Positions 45,620 through 53,423 of a stretch of 64,000 nucleotides of DNA are shown one piece after another. Source of the DNA: Mediterraneibacter hominis (GTDB taxonomy: Bacteria > Bacillota > Clostridia > Lachnospirales > Lachnospiraceae); contig NZ_JACOPF010000004.1 in assembly GCF_014287475.1 (NCBI RefSeq), forward strand, positions 186,001-250,000, written 5' to 3'. Each line of letters opens with the position of its first letter. Within the stretch, counting starts at the first letter, position 1. Below the pieces are notes generated by a model. That model was not told where the DNA came from and searched no databases. It saw only the letters and a program-made list of their open reading frames with translations. The translations under genes and the position numbers were made by a program.

Positions 45620-46927
45620 TTATATTTTTGCAGCAGCATTTTTACCGGCAAGGTAAGCAGATGCAGCAGCAATTCCCGCTCCGCTTCTCTCGCTTGCGGA
45701 GTTATGTCCTGCAAGGACGTCTCCGCATGCAAAAACGCGCCCATTATATTTTTTGTCTTCAACAGACATATCTGCCTTTACCTGTACGCCCATTCTCATA
45801 AAATCCTGACCGGCAGGGTGTACTGCATCTCTGTCAAGCTGATCGGTTGTCACTTTTCCAAGATGCTGCTCTAAAAGTTCAATCCATACGTCTGTATGTC
45901 TGGCTTTGATTCCGCCTCCTACAAATCCGCCTGTTGCCAGGACAACCGCCGGAACCTCGAACGTTTCCCTCTTTCCCGGATGATACTGATCGGTCAGCCC
46001 GATTACACACTCTACTTTTACTCCATTTTCTGCCGCCTCCAGCTTCTTTGCAGAAACCCCGCGAAGGAGCTTTGCCCCTTTTTTTTCGAGTCCACGATAC
46101 ACAGCACGTGTAAAACGATACCCGGCTACTGAATTGCCAAGCGCTGCCACTTCTGCCACTTTACATCCGCATGCTTCTTTTAATTCTGCCAGAAGCTCAT
46201 TATAGGTTAAGTATCCAAGAACCGGTGGGAACAAGATTTTATCAAAGGAATATCTGTTATTCATACAGAATGTCTGAATCAAAGAAACCAATTCTTTTTT
46301 TCCTTCCTTTGTATCCAGATAATCCGCAAGCTCTCCATCACTTATTTTTCTTCTGTCTCCCCAGCCTTTTATCTGAATCTCCGTAGAAAAATAGTCTGCC
46401 TTTCCTCCCAGCTTTTTCTGATACTGCTGATAGGACATTGCCGCCGCCTGTGCGTTAAATGCCACATTTCCTTTTACACCTACAACCAGGACTCTCTCTT
46501 TTTCTCCTGGAACAACCGCCCCTTCATACATAGTGGAAGGCACATATGCATTGACAGAAAACGTTCCCAGCATATTTGGCACCCAGACATTCTTTCCATC
46601 AAATCCTTTCAGTATGTATTCTCCTGCTTCTGCCAGAGAAAGCAATGCCTCGACTCCTGTTTCAAGTTCTCCTTTACACTTGGAATAGGTGTGGCCCGGA
46701 TATTTTTCAAGGAGCTTTTCCACTCCTTCTCTATAGTCGTCACAGATAACCGGATGTTCTCCCGGCACAACTCCCATAATATCCAGAGTCCCCGCGGAAA
46801 TTTCACTGCTTCCTCCATTTGGAAAAACCATTGCCACACTTTTTCCAGCATTTAAAACCGCATCCGCAGCTACGCAGGCCGCAGTTCCACCGCCTATTAC
46901 AAGCACATCATTCTTATTTGCATCCAT
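45620..46927 (-). CDS. GlpB-like FAD-dependent dehydrogenase subunit
   Basis: 435 residues. The N-terminal dinucleotide-binding motif VIGGGTAACVAADAVL is followed by FPNGGSSEISAGTLDIMG, the GlpB pattern. The C-terminal block has CGDVLAGHNSASERSGAG. In E. coli GlpB is part of anaerobic glycerol-3-phosphate dehydrogenase. Here the neighbours are a RuBisCO-like protein and PTS genes, so another phosphorylated polyol may be oxidised. AAGGAGG precedes the ATG. Subunit identity good, substrate inferred. Confidence 0.85.
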   Translation of the reverse strand: MDANKNDVLVIGGGTAACVAADAVLNAGKSVAMVFPNGGSSEISAGTLDIMGVVPGEHPVICDDYREGVEKLLEKYPGHTYSKCKGELETGVEALLSLAEAGEYILKGFDGKNVWVPNMLGTFSVNAYVPSTMYEGAVVPGEKERVLVVGVKGNVAFNAQAAAMSYQQYQKKLGGKADYFSTEIQIKGWGDRRKISDGELADYLDTKEGKKELVSLIQTFCMNNRYSFDKILFPPVLGYLTYNELLAELKEACGCKVAEVAALGNSVAGYRFTRAVYRGLEKKGAKLLRGVSAKKLEAAENGVKVECVIGLTDQYHPGKRETFEVPAVVLATGGFVGGGIKARHTDVWIELLEQHLGKVTTDQLDRDAVHPAGQDFMRMGVQVKADMSVEDKKYNGRVFACGDVLAGHNSASERSGAGIAAASAYLAGKNAAAKI

Positions 46928-46939
46928 GATTTGCCCTCC

Positions 46940-48571
46940 TTATTCTAAACTTAATACGTCATAACTGCCCATGCCTACATACATTTCCTGCATAAGCTCT
47001 GACAATGGAAGCTGGTCACCGTACTGTGCCGCAAAATAAATACCTTTCCACCGTTCCTGCACGTATCCAAGCACGCACTCTTCCGCTTCTGCCGGCGTCA
47101 TATCAAGCGCCTGCTGCGCGATTCCGCCTGCTTTATAAATAGAAAAGGTTCCCTGTTCCTGCCCCATTCCGATTCGTGTACGGCGGCGCAGATCTTTAAA
47201 GTTTTCTACATCCTCTTCTTTGAAGGAATAGCAAACTTCCGATCCTATCATCTGTACCGCATCATCAATGACATATGCCTGATCCGGATATTTCTCTAAT
47301 ATCGTCTTTGCAAACTCTCCGTAGCGTGCCGTAAATTTGTGTGCCGCATAGCGGGGAATATGATATTTCTCGTGGATTTCCTGCGCTTCTTTTTCTGCTT
47401 CTTCCTTCGTCGTAGCGCCGTAGATCAGTTCCTTGTCGGAGGTACATGGAAGCACTTTTCCTACCAGTTTTTCACACGCCATATCTACCGCTACCTCTGC
47501 CATCAGACGCGCTGTCGCATATTTTCCTCCGGTGATCGTAATCATACCGGATACGCCTTCCATCTCTTCATGATCTAAAAGGAACATTCCACGGCTGATA
47601 TTTCGCCCTGTTTCTTCTCCTGTCGTATAGAGTGGACGTACACCTGTACAGAATCTAAGCATTCTTGCCTCTCTTAAGTCTGGAATAATCTCTGCTACAG
47701 AATCCTCCATGATTTTGATTTCATCCATGCCTGGATCCGCATCATCCGGATCGTCCACATCTACAGAGGAGGTTCCAAGAAGCGCTGTATTCTGGAATCC
47801 CTGGCTTACCAGACCGTCTCCGTCTGCCGGAGTCCGCAGGATTCCGATCAACGTTTTCGTCGGACGCATACTGTAAATTCCTGTAGATCCTTTATTCGGT
47901 TTCATTGGAATTGCGAAGCCTGCCATTTCTGTAATCTGTGAGCACCATGGCCCTGCCGCATTTATAATCAGTTTTGCGTATACTTCATAAATATTATTTT
48001 CTGTCTTATCTAGTACTCTCAATCCCACAACCCGTTTTCCATCCATCAGCGCTCCGATCACTTCATGATGTGTGCGGATCTGCGCACCTTTTTTCTTGGC
48101 ATCATATGCCTGCGCGATACACAGCCTAAACGGATCAAAGCCTGTATCAATCGTCCGGAGTGCAAAACGGATATCTTTTGTTAAAAGTGGTTCCTCACTG
48201 GTTGCTTCCTCCACTGAAATAATTTCATATGGAAGTCCAATATCATCCGCATTTTTCATCCACTTTTGTGCAAACTCCATCTGTTCATCTGTTTTTGCCA
48301 CCCAGATTGCATCTGTCGGGTCAACTACCTGCGGCACAATTTTCCGGTACACTTGATTTTCCTGCAGACACTCCCGCGCCGTCTGGATGTCAGAAACTAC
48401 ATAACGGGAACCGCCATGTAAAGCAGAATGGCATCCGCCTGAAGTTCCGGCAGCTAAGTCATCTCGCTCCAGAAGCAGGGAATTCTTAAAACCGCGCAGT
48501 ACCAAATCGCGTATTACACCGGTTCCAGTGGTTCCGCCGCCGATAACTACCACATCAAAATTTTCTCGCAT
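46940..48571 (-). CDS. GlpA-like FAD-dependent dehydrogenase subunit
   Basis: 543 residues from ATG 48571 (GAGG eight bases upstream; a TTG at 48604 has no better site). E. coli GlpA has 542. It shows the FAD motif DVVVIGGGTTGTG, the substrate-binding SALHGGSRYV, and a DAO fold to about residue 380. The C-terminal BFD-like [2Fe-2S] domain is recognisable by LRRRTRIGMG, but its cysteine ligands are mostly gone: VCEC is VCYS, and the final CQGxxC is EQGTFS. It is the first gene of the operon and probably the catalytic dehydrogenase for a sugar or polyol phosphate. Confidence 0.85.
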   Translation of the reverse strand: MRENFDVVVIGGGTTGTGVIRDLVLRGFKNSLLLERDDLAAGTSGGCHSALHGGSRYVVSDIQTARECLQENQVYRKIVPQVVDPTDAIWVAKTDEQMEFAQKWMKNADDIGLPYEIISVEEATSEEPLLTKDIRFALRTIDTGFDPFRLCIAQAYDAKKKGAQIRTHHEVIGALMDGKRVVGLRVLDKTENNIYEVYAKLIINAAGPWCSQITEMAGFAIPMKPNKGSTGIYSMRPTKTLIGILRTPADGDGLVSQGFQNTALLGTSSVDVDDPDDADPGMDEIKIMEDSVAEIIPDLREARMLRFCTGVRPLYTTGEETGRNISRGMFLLDHEEMEGVSGMITITGGKYATARLMAEVAVDMACEKLVGKVLPCTSDKELIYGATTKEEAEKEAQEIHEKYHIPRYAAHKFTARYGEFAKTILEKYPDQAYVIDDAVQMIGSEVCYSFKEEDVENFKDLRRRTRIGMGQEQGTFSIYKAGGIAQQALDMTPAEAEECVLGYVQERWKGIYFAAQYGDQLPLSELMQEMYVGMGSYDVLSLE

Positions 48572-48623
48572 AAATCGAGCCTCACTTCCTATAATATTTT
48601 TCAAGCCGGCTTAAATTGTTTCT

Positions 48624-48652
48624 ATAATATCACCGTTGTTTTGCACAATCAA
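48624..48652 (-). promoter_or_regulatory. Promoter of the Glp-like/RuBisCO-like/PTS operon
   Basis: TTGATT (48647-48652), a 17-base spacer and TATTAT (48624-48629) on the minus strand. A 10-bp palindrome AAGCCGGCTT (48603-48612) follows in the leader and could be an operator; no cre-type site was seen. Confidence 0.7.
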
Positions 48653-48695
48653 ATCTTCATATTTTCATATTTTTTCGTCTTTTTTGCGCAAAAAT

Positions 48696-48742
48696 ATACA
48701 TACCGCCCTAAATTGATATATATATTTTAAGGCAGTATGTAT
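48696..48742 (-). terminator. Hairpin insulating the Glp-like operon promoter
   Basis: Arms ATACATAC(T)GCC(T)TAAA and TTTA(G)GGC(G)GTATGTAT, fully paired on the minus strand if two G-U pairs are allowed, then ATTTTTG. On the plus strand these two pairs would be mismatches, so it is a minus-strand terminator. Confidence 0.65.
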
Positions 48743-48867
48743 ACTTTCTCCTTCCACTTTATAAAAATTATCAAAAAACTTTTACATAGTGCTTTATTCT
48801 GTACCCCTGATTTTCTATCCAAAAATTTCCTATTTTTTCCATCTTATTTTTTCGATTGTAAACAGTA

Positions 48868-48993
48868 CAAAGTGGACAAGCCCACTTCAACTCCCCTGCC
48901 CCTCAATCTTGAGGAGCTTGTACACTTTGCGCGCAGTGTGCATCCCTGGAGGGTTTTATTGTATAGGGAATGAAGTTTCCTATACATAAAAAA
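48868..48993 (-). repeat. Terminator-adjacent modular repeat, copy A
   Basis: Contains a 37-base block (48878-48914) identical to 59874-59910. It is enclosed by arms CAAAGTGGACAAG (48868-48880) and CTTGTACACTTTG (48917-48929), with an inner CCTCAA-TC-TTGAGG hairpin. A second hairpin TGTATAGGGAA...TTTCCTATACA (48960-48986) follows. It ends at the A-run that is the T-tract of the terminator at 48995-49034. Confidence 0.85.
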
Positions 48994-48994
48994 T

Positions 48995-49034
48995 GGAGTA
49001 AACCTTGTTCCTTGTCACAGGCAAAGTTTACTCC
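48995..49034 (-). terminator. Terminator of the YjbQ-family gene
   Basis: Stem GGAGTAAAC / GTTTACTCC followed on the minus strand by TTTTTT (48988-48993). Confidence 0.85.
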
Positions 49035-49049
49035 TCTCTTCCTTTCGCT

Positions 49050-49466
49050 CTATTCTCCCATCACTTTTACACAGATTTTCTTCTTACGTCTCCCATTAAA
49101 ATCTGCATAAAATATCTCTTCCCAATTTCCCAAATCCAGATGTCCCTCTGTCACAGATACCACTTCACTGCGGCCCATGATATTTCTTTTTAAATGTGCC
49201 GGAGCGTCTTTCTCACTTTTATTATGACGGTAGTAAGGAACTTTATAAGCTGGTACAAGCGCCTCCAAAAATTCCAGTGTATCTTGTATAAGTCCTTCCT
49301 CATCATCATTGATAAAGATAGAAGATGTCGTATGCTGCGGAGATATGATAATGATTCCCTCTTTAATACCACTCTCCTCCAGAATCATTTCCACATGGTT
49401 TGTAATATTTTTCATTGTCTCTTTTTCGTCGAATTTGAATTCCAGATACTTACGATATGATACCAA
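49050..49466 (-). CDS. YjbQ/UPF0047 family protein (second copy)
   Basis: 138 residues. Motifs are SPQHTTSSIFIN, YRHNKSEKDAPAHLKRN and DLGNWEEIFYADFNGRR, the same family as 20298-20702 but well diverged. The start is TTG 49466, nine bases after GGAGG. A terminator follows directly, so it is a single-gene transcript. A possible thiamin phosphate synthase-like or metal-dependent activity has been suggested for the family; the physiological role is not settled. Confidence 0.85.
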   Translation of the reverse strand: MVSYRKYLEFKFDEKETMKNITNHVEMILEESGIKEGIIIISPQHTTSSIFINDDEEGLIQDTLEFLEALVPAYKVPYYRHNKSEKDAPAHLKRNIMGRSEVVSVTEGHLDLGNWEEIFYADFNGRRKKKICVKVMGE

Positions 49467-49545
49467 CTATTATGTCCTCCTTCACCTGTTTTACGTAATT
49501 ATAGCATTAAATAAAAGCATTACACAATTCCTTTTCTCTTCACTG

Positions 49546-50544
49546 TCAGCTGCTTTTCCCATACCGCAGCGTCTTATATACTGTCACCGCTATTTCTCCT
49601 AACGCAGTTATGCAGATAAGGACTAAAAACAGATTCGACAAAAATTCTAAATTCCACTTTAATAAAAACTGAAATCCTCTGTCCTCTGCTGTAAGTTGAT
49701 ACATCGTTTTTACTTTCTCCGGAAATTCCGGATTCCAAAACGGCAATACCTTTAACAAAATTACAGCAAAGAGAATCTGAAGCGTATTAGCAATCAGATT
49801 ACTAATCATAACGATTTGGCAATACCTGCCCACCACTAACCTTATCACTTCATCCGTCAGACTGATAAACAGACTCAGCAGAAATACCGGAAGAATCAGC
49901 TCCCACTTTTCCAGATTAAATATACTGACATATTGTAATTCCTCCCCTTTCACAGAATAGGCGCTAAACAGCTGCGGTGCAAACGCAAGGAGTGCGCTAA
50001 AAAGGACAAGAAATACAATTCCTGCAATGCTGTCCCCACGACTAATCCTCGCTTTTTTTACAGGAATCGGGCTTAATTTTTCCGGACTCCATTTCTTTTT
50101 CTCATTTATCTCCACGCGTATCTTTCTGCGCTGCAGCACCGCAAAAATAAGCGTTACAGCTCCCACCGCCGCAATTCCTGCCAAAATCAGGTTTCCCGTC
50201 AGTTTTCCGAACAATTCTACATATATGCCCTCATGCAGCAATATTTCAATGATTCCAGACAGCAAAACAGACGACTCTACACAGATGAGCACAACCTTCA
50301 TCACCCACAGATAATCATCATAGTATTCTGGCCCGATAATATACCCACTATCTTCTCTGTACTGTTTTGCAAAATCTTTCGGACTGCCCATTTTTAACAG
50401 TACTTCTTCCATTGGCCTCGTCTCGGACATATCTTCTATCAGCTCTCGCAGTTCCATTTCCATCTCTTTTCTCTGCCGCTTTGGAACCTTTCGTACCGCC
50501 TCATAAATATAACGTTCCATATACTCTCTTTCTGAATCTGTCAT
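49546..50544 (-). CDS. HAAS-domain multipass membrane protein
   Basis: 332 residues. The first ~70 residues form a charged helical HAAS (DUF1700-like) domain with MEMELRELIEDM and MGSPKDFAKQYRED. About six hydrophobic segments follow. Such proteins are typically encoded next to PadR regulators and are thought to signal or act on membrane stress. It overlaps the padR stop by four bases. No enzymatic motif seen. Confidence 0.82.
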   Translation of the reverse strand: MTDSEREYMERYIYEAVRKVPKRQRKEMEMELRELIEDMSETRPMEEVLLKMGSPKDFAKQYREDSGYIIGPEYYDDYLWVMKVVLICVESSVLLSGIIEILLHEGIYVELFGKLTGNLILAGIAAVGAVTLIFAVLQRRKIRVEINEKKKWSPEKLSPIPVKKARISRGDSIAGIVFLVLFSALLAFAPQLFSAYSVKGEELQYVSIFNLEKWELILPVFLLSLFISLTDEVIRLVVGRYCQIVMISNLIANTLQILFAVILLKVLPFWNPEFPEKVKTMYQLTAEDRGFQFLLKWNLEFLSNLFLVLICITALGEIAVTVYKTLRYGKSS

Positions 50545-50885
50545 CTTGCATCCTCCCCAACCAGTCTTTCCATATTTTCAGTCAATTCCGTCCAGTGCTG
50601 TTTTAATGCTTTGTATATCTTGTCTCCTTGAATGGTACGTTTATAATATTTTCTTGGCTTTGAACCTTCCAGCTCCCACTGACTATTCAATAACCCTTGC
50701 TTCTCAAGCCTCCTTAGAAGCGGATATAATGTATTCGGATCAATCCCTACATTCTTTTCCTCCAGAGACTGCACAAGGGCATACCCATACTTCGCGTCTT
50801 TCAGCTGGCTTAATACACTTAGTATCAGAGTTCCTCTTCTCAGTTCAGATACCAGATTTGACAATGTCTCTTTTTCATCCTCCAT
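50541..50885 (-). CDS. PadR-family transcriptional regulator
   Basis: 114 residues, the short PadR type. The winged-helix signature YGYALVQSLEEKNVGIDPNT is followed by LYPLLRRLEKQGLL and the YKRT wing. It likely represses its own operon through the palindrome at 50909-50933. GGAGG lies upstream of the ATG. Co-transcribed with the HAAS membrane protein. Confidence 0.93.
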   Translation of the reverse strand: MEDEKETLSNLVSELRRGTLILSVLSQLKDAKYGYALVQSLEEKNVGIDPNTLYPLLRRLEKQGLLNSQWELEGSKPRKYYKRTIQGDKIYKALKQHWTELTENMERLVGEDAR

Positions 50886-50902
50886 ATTGCATCCTCCTTA
50901 CA

Positions 50903-50937
50903 ATTATACAATACTGTATATCACACAGTATTGTCAA
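50903..50937 (-). promoter_or_regulatory. padR promoter region with 9-bp-arm palindrome
   Basis: Perfect arms CAATACTGT (50909-50917) and ACAGTATTG (50925-50933) with seven bases between, set between TTGACA (50932-50937) and TATAAT (50903-50908) on the minus strand. The 23-base spacing of the hexamers is long, so the exact -35 is uncertain. The dyad is a good PadR operator candidate. Confidence 0.65.
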
Positions 50938-51003
50938 GAAAAAACAGTTCACACACTCTCATGTCAAAGAGAAGCCGTATCATCAGCTATTTTCCAACTG
51001 CAC

Positions 51004-51066
51004 ACAGTGCGTCTCCTTCGAAGATCTTGCCTTTGTTATATAGGATATGAAGTTTCCTAATATAGA
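51004..51066 (-). repeat. Terminator-adjacent modular repeat, partial copy C
   Basis: Resembles the terminator-proximal half of copy A: AGGAAACTTCAT is shared exactly on the minus strand, then a weak hairpin and GCACTGTGTGC versus GCACACTGCGCGC. The 37-base block is absent. It starts right at the T-run of the terminator at 51071-51099. Confidence 0.6.
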
Positions 51067-51070
51067 AAAA

Positions 51071-51099
51071 GCAGTTTGAAATCATTATTTTCAAACTGC
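51071..51099 (-). terminator. Terminator of the MurNAc operon
   Basis: Stem GCAGTTTGAA / TTCAAACTGC followed on the minus strand by TTTTTC. It lies just after the EIIA-Glc gene. Confidence 0.85.
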
Positions 51100-51122
51100 C
51101 CTCTTATCTGGCTTCTATTATT

Positions 51123-51632
51123 CTAATAGTCGGCAATCGCCGTTTCCCCTTTTTTTGCCTGTATACCGGTTTTGTACACCAGATTGTCAAATTTCTCTTC
51201 ATTGGATATCACCATAATACAAATCGTGTTATATCCCTTCTCTATAATCTTTTTTGTTTCAAAGGAAAGCAGCTTTTGTCCCCGCCTCACAAGCTGCCCT
51301 GGCTTTACAAACAGTGTAAAGCCTTCTCCTTTCATATTGACCGTCTCTAATCCGGCATGCAGCAATATTTCCATTCCGTCTGCCGACTGTATGCCTACCG
51401 CATGTTTTGTATCCTCCATAACAACTGTCACTTCTGCATCGCAAGGTGCCACCAAGACCTCCTCTACAGGTTCTATTGCTACACCCCCGCCCATCACCTT
51501 TTGGGCAAATACAGGATCCGGAGTTTCTTCTATAGGGATGACCTTCCCCGAGATAAATGCAGACAGTATTTGCCCCTTCTCCTCTTCCTTTTCTTTTAAT
51601 GGCATTTCTTTTTTCCTTAAAAATGAAAACAT
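51123..51632 (-). CDS. PTS glucose-type IIA component
   Basis: 169 residues of the EIIA-Glc (Crr) fold. His77 (TKHAVGI) and His92 (LLHAGLETV) are the paired active-site histidines, the second being phosphorylated. A charged N-terminal linker precedes the domain. MurP-type IIBC proteins lack IIA and use a Crr-type IIA, which explains its place in this operon. Last gene before the terminator. Confidence 0.92.
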   Translation of the reverse strand: MFSFLRKKEMPLKEKEEEKGQILSAFISGKVIPIEETPDPVFAQKVMGGGVAIEPVEEVLVAPCDAEVTVVMEDTKHAVGIQSADGMEILLHAGLETVNMKGEGFTLFVKPGQLVRRGQKLLSFETKKIIEKGYNTICIMVISNEEKFDNLVYKTGIQAKKGETAIADY

Positions 51633-51649
51633 GTATGTCTACTCTCTTT

Positions 51650-52543
51650 CTAAATACAGCGATTTACAAAACCGCCAGAAATTTTTAGTTTTTCTTCCGC
51701 CTCTGTCCGTGTCACTCCAGTCAAGAGCATAACAACAGCCGTTTTAATAGAACCATCCGCACCTTTAAGCACTTCCTCCGCCTGTTTTTCCGAACACTGT
51801 GTACATTCCATAACAATCCTTTTTGCCCGATCTGCCAGCTTATAGTTCGTCGCTTTCATATCCACCATATAATTATTATACACCTTACCTATACCTACCA
51901 TTGCTGTAGTAGATATCATATTCAGAATTAGCTTCTGACATGTGCCTGCCTTCAACCGAGTAGAGCCTGTGAGTACCTCTGGCCCTGCGTCCACCTCTAT
52001 CGCCACATCAGCATATTGGGAAATAAGGGCATCGTGGTTGCATGCAAGACTCATACACCGCGCTTTCTTCTTTCTTGCCTCTTTTAATGCGCCGATACAG
52101 TAGGGCGTCCGGCCTGAAGCTGCAATAGCCAGCACTACATCCTCTTTTTTCAGACCGATGCCTCGAAGATCTTCCACCGCCAGTTCCTGCGAATCCTCCG
52201 CGCCCTCGACAGCGCGTACAAAAGCTCCCTCGCCTCCTGCCATAATTGCAATGACCTCATCTGTAGTAGAAAATGTCGGAACACATTCTACCGCATCCAT
52301 AACTCCCATTCTTCCACTTGTACCCGCACCTACATAGATAAGCCTGCCGCCATTTTTAAGCGCACAGATGATTTCTTTGACTGCTCTTTCTATCTCTGGC
52401 AAAGCTTCCTTAACAGCCTGTACCGCCTTTTCATCCTCTTCATTCATCAGAGTCAGTAGTTCGCATATCTCCATCCTGTCCATCTGTCTAGATCGGGGAT
52501 TACACACCTCAGTACTAAGCCTGCCTATTTGTTCCTTATCCAT
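51650..52543 (-). CDS. murQ: N-acetylmuramic acid 6-phosphate etherase
   Basis: 297 residues (E. coli MurQ 298). SIS fold with GAGTSGRMG, the catalytic Glu in DAVECVPTF and a MAGGEGA loop. It splits the lactyl ether of MurNAc-6-phosphate to GlcNAc-6-phosphate and D-lactate, thus recovering peptidoglycan. It is flanked by RpiR-type regulator and EIIA genes. Assignment is firm. Confidence 0.96.
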   Translation of the reverse strand: MDKEQIGRLSTEVCNPRSRQMDRMEICELLTLMNEEDEKAVQAVKEALPEIERAVKEIICALKNGGRLIYVGAGTSGRMGVMDAVECVPTFSTTDEVIAIMAGGEGAFVRAVEGAEDSQELAVEDLRGIGLKKEDVVLAIAASGRTPYCIGALKEARKKKARCMSLACNHDALISQYADVAIEVDAGPEVLTGSTRLKAGTCQKLILNMISTTAMVGIGKVYNNYMVDMKATNYKLADRAKRIVMECTQCSEKQAEEVLKGADGSIKTAVVMLLTGVTRTEAEEKLKISGGFVNRCI

Positions 52544-52565
52544 TCTACACGCCTCTCCTCATTTT

Positions 52566-53417
52566 TTATTCTTCTTGCTGCTCTTTTAATATATATGTCT
52601 CCCTTGTCTGAATGACTGCTTCTTCATAATGTCTGTTTAAATACGCTGTATATAAAATATCCACAACATTTAACTGTGCAATACGCGAAGACATTGCCCC
52701 GCTGCGCAGCAGTAGCTCCGACGCTGCCACATACAGATTAAAATCTGCTATCCTTCGTAGAGGCGAGTCTGCAAATCTCGTAATCGCAATCACCGATGCG
52801 CCCTTCTTCTTTGCCATCTTGGCACATTGGAGCATTTCTTTTGTAAGTCCCGAGTAACTTATAACGATCGCCACATCTTTAGATGTCATATTCTTCGCAT
52901 AAAGTAGCTGTACATGCCAGTCATCATGGCTAAAGCATATCTTATCACTGCGCAGAAATTTCATATAGGCATCCTGTGCCACAAGCTGAGATGCACCAAT
53001 ACCAAAAAACCTGATGCTTTTGCTCTGTTCTAATAATACAGTGCACTGTTCCAGTACTTCTTCATCCATCAGTTTTCTTGTTTTTTCCAAGGAAACAATA
53101 TTTCTGTAAGTAACCTTTGCAATTAGTTCTTCCTGCCTGTCTTCTTTTTCAATATCCAGACTCTTTTTACTATCGATTTCCTCCCGAATACTATTCTCGG
53201 CGATCAACGCTTTTTGGAATTCCTTGTACCCTGAAAATCCCGTCTTTTTACACAGACGCACAATAGTGGATGCGGACGTAAAAGAATGCTCCGCCAACTG
53301 ATGGATGCTATAGGCAGAACATTCTTTTGGATGTTCCAATATAAACCGGACAACCGTCCGTTCCGCGCCACTTGCCTTTATTTCATATTCCTGAAATCTG
53401 ACAAGAACACTTTTCAT
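52566..53417 (-). CDS. RpiR/MurR-family transcriptional regulator
   Basis: 283 residues. The N-terminal HTH has SIHQLAEHSFTSASTIVRLC, and the C-terminal SIS domain has FFGIGASQLVAQDAYMKF and ISYSGLTKEML. It likely senses MurNAc-6-phosphate. A perfect TGAAATT-A-AATTTCA palindrome upstream of the operon (55840-55854) is the probable operator. It sits between the murP-like and murQ genes. Confidence 0.92.
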   Translation of the reverse strand: MKSVLVRFQEYEIKASGAERTVVRFILEHPKECSAYSIHQLAEHSFTSASTIVRLCKKTGFSGYKEFQKALIAENSIREEIDSKKSLDIEKEDRQEELIAKVTYRNIVSLEKTRKLMDEEVLEQCTVLLEQSKSIRFFGIGASQLVAQDAYMKFLRSDKICFSHDDWHVQLLYAKNMTSKDVAIVISYSGLTKEMLQCAKMAKKKGASVIAITRFADSPLRRIADFNLYVAASELLLRSGAMSSRIAQLNVVDILYTAYLNRHYEEAVIQTRETYILKEQQEE

Positions 53418-53423
53418 ACTGCT

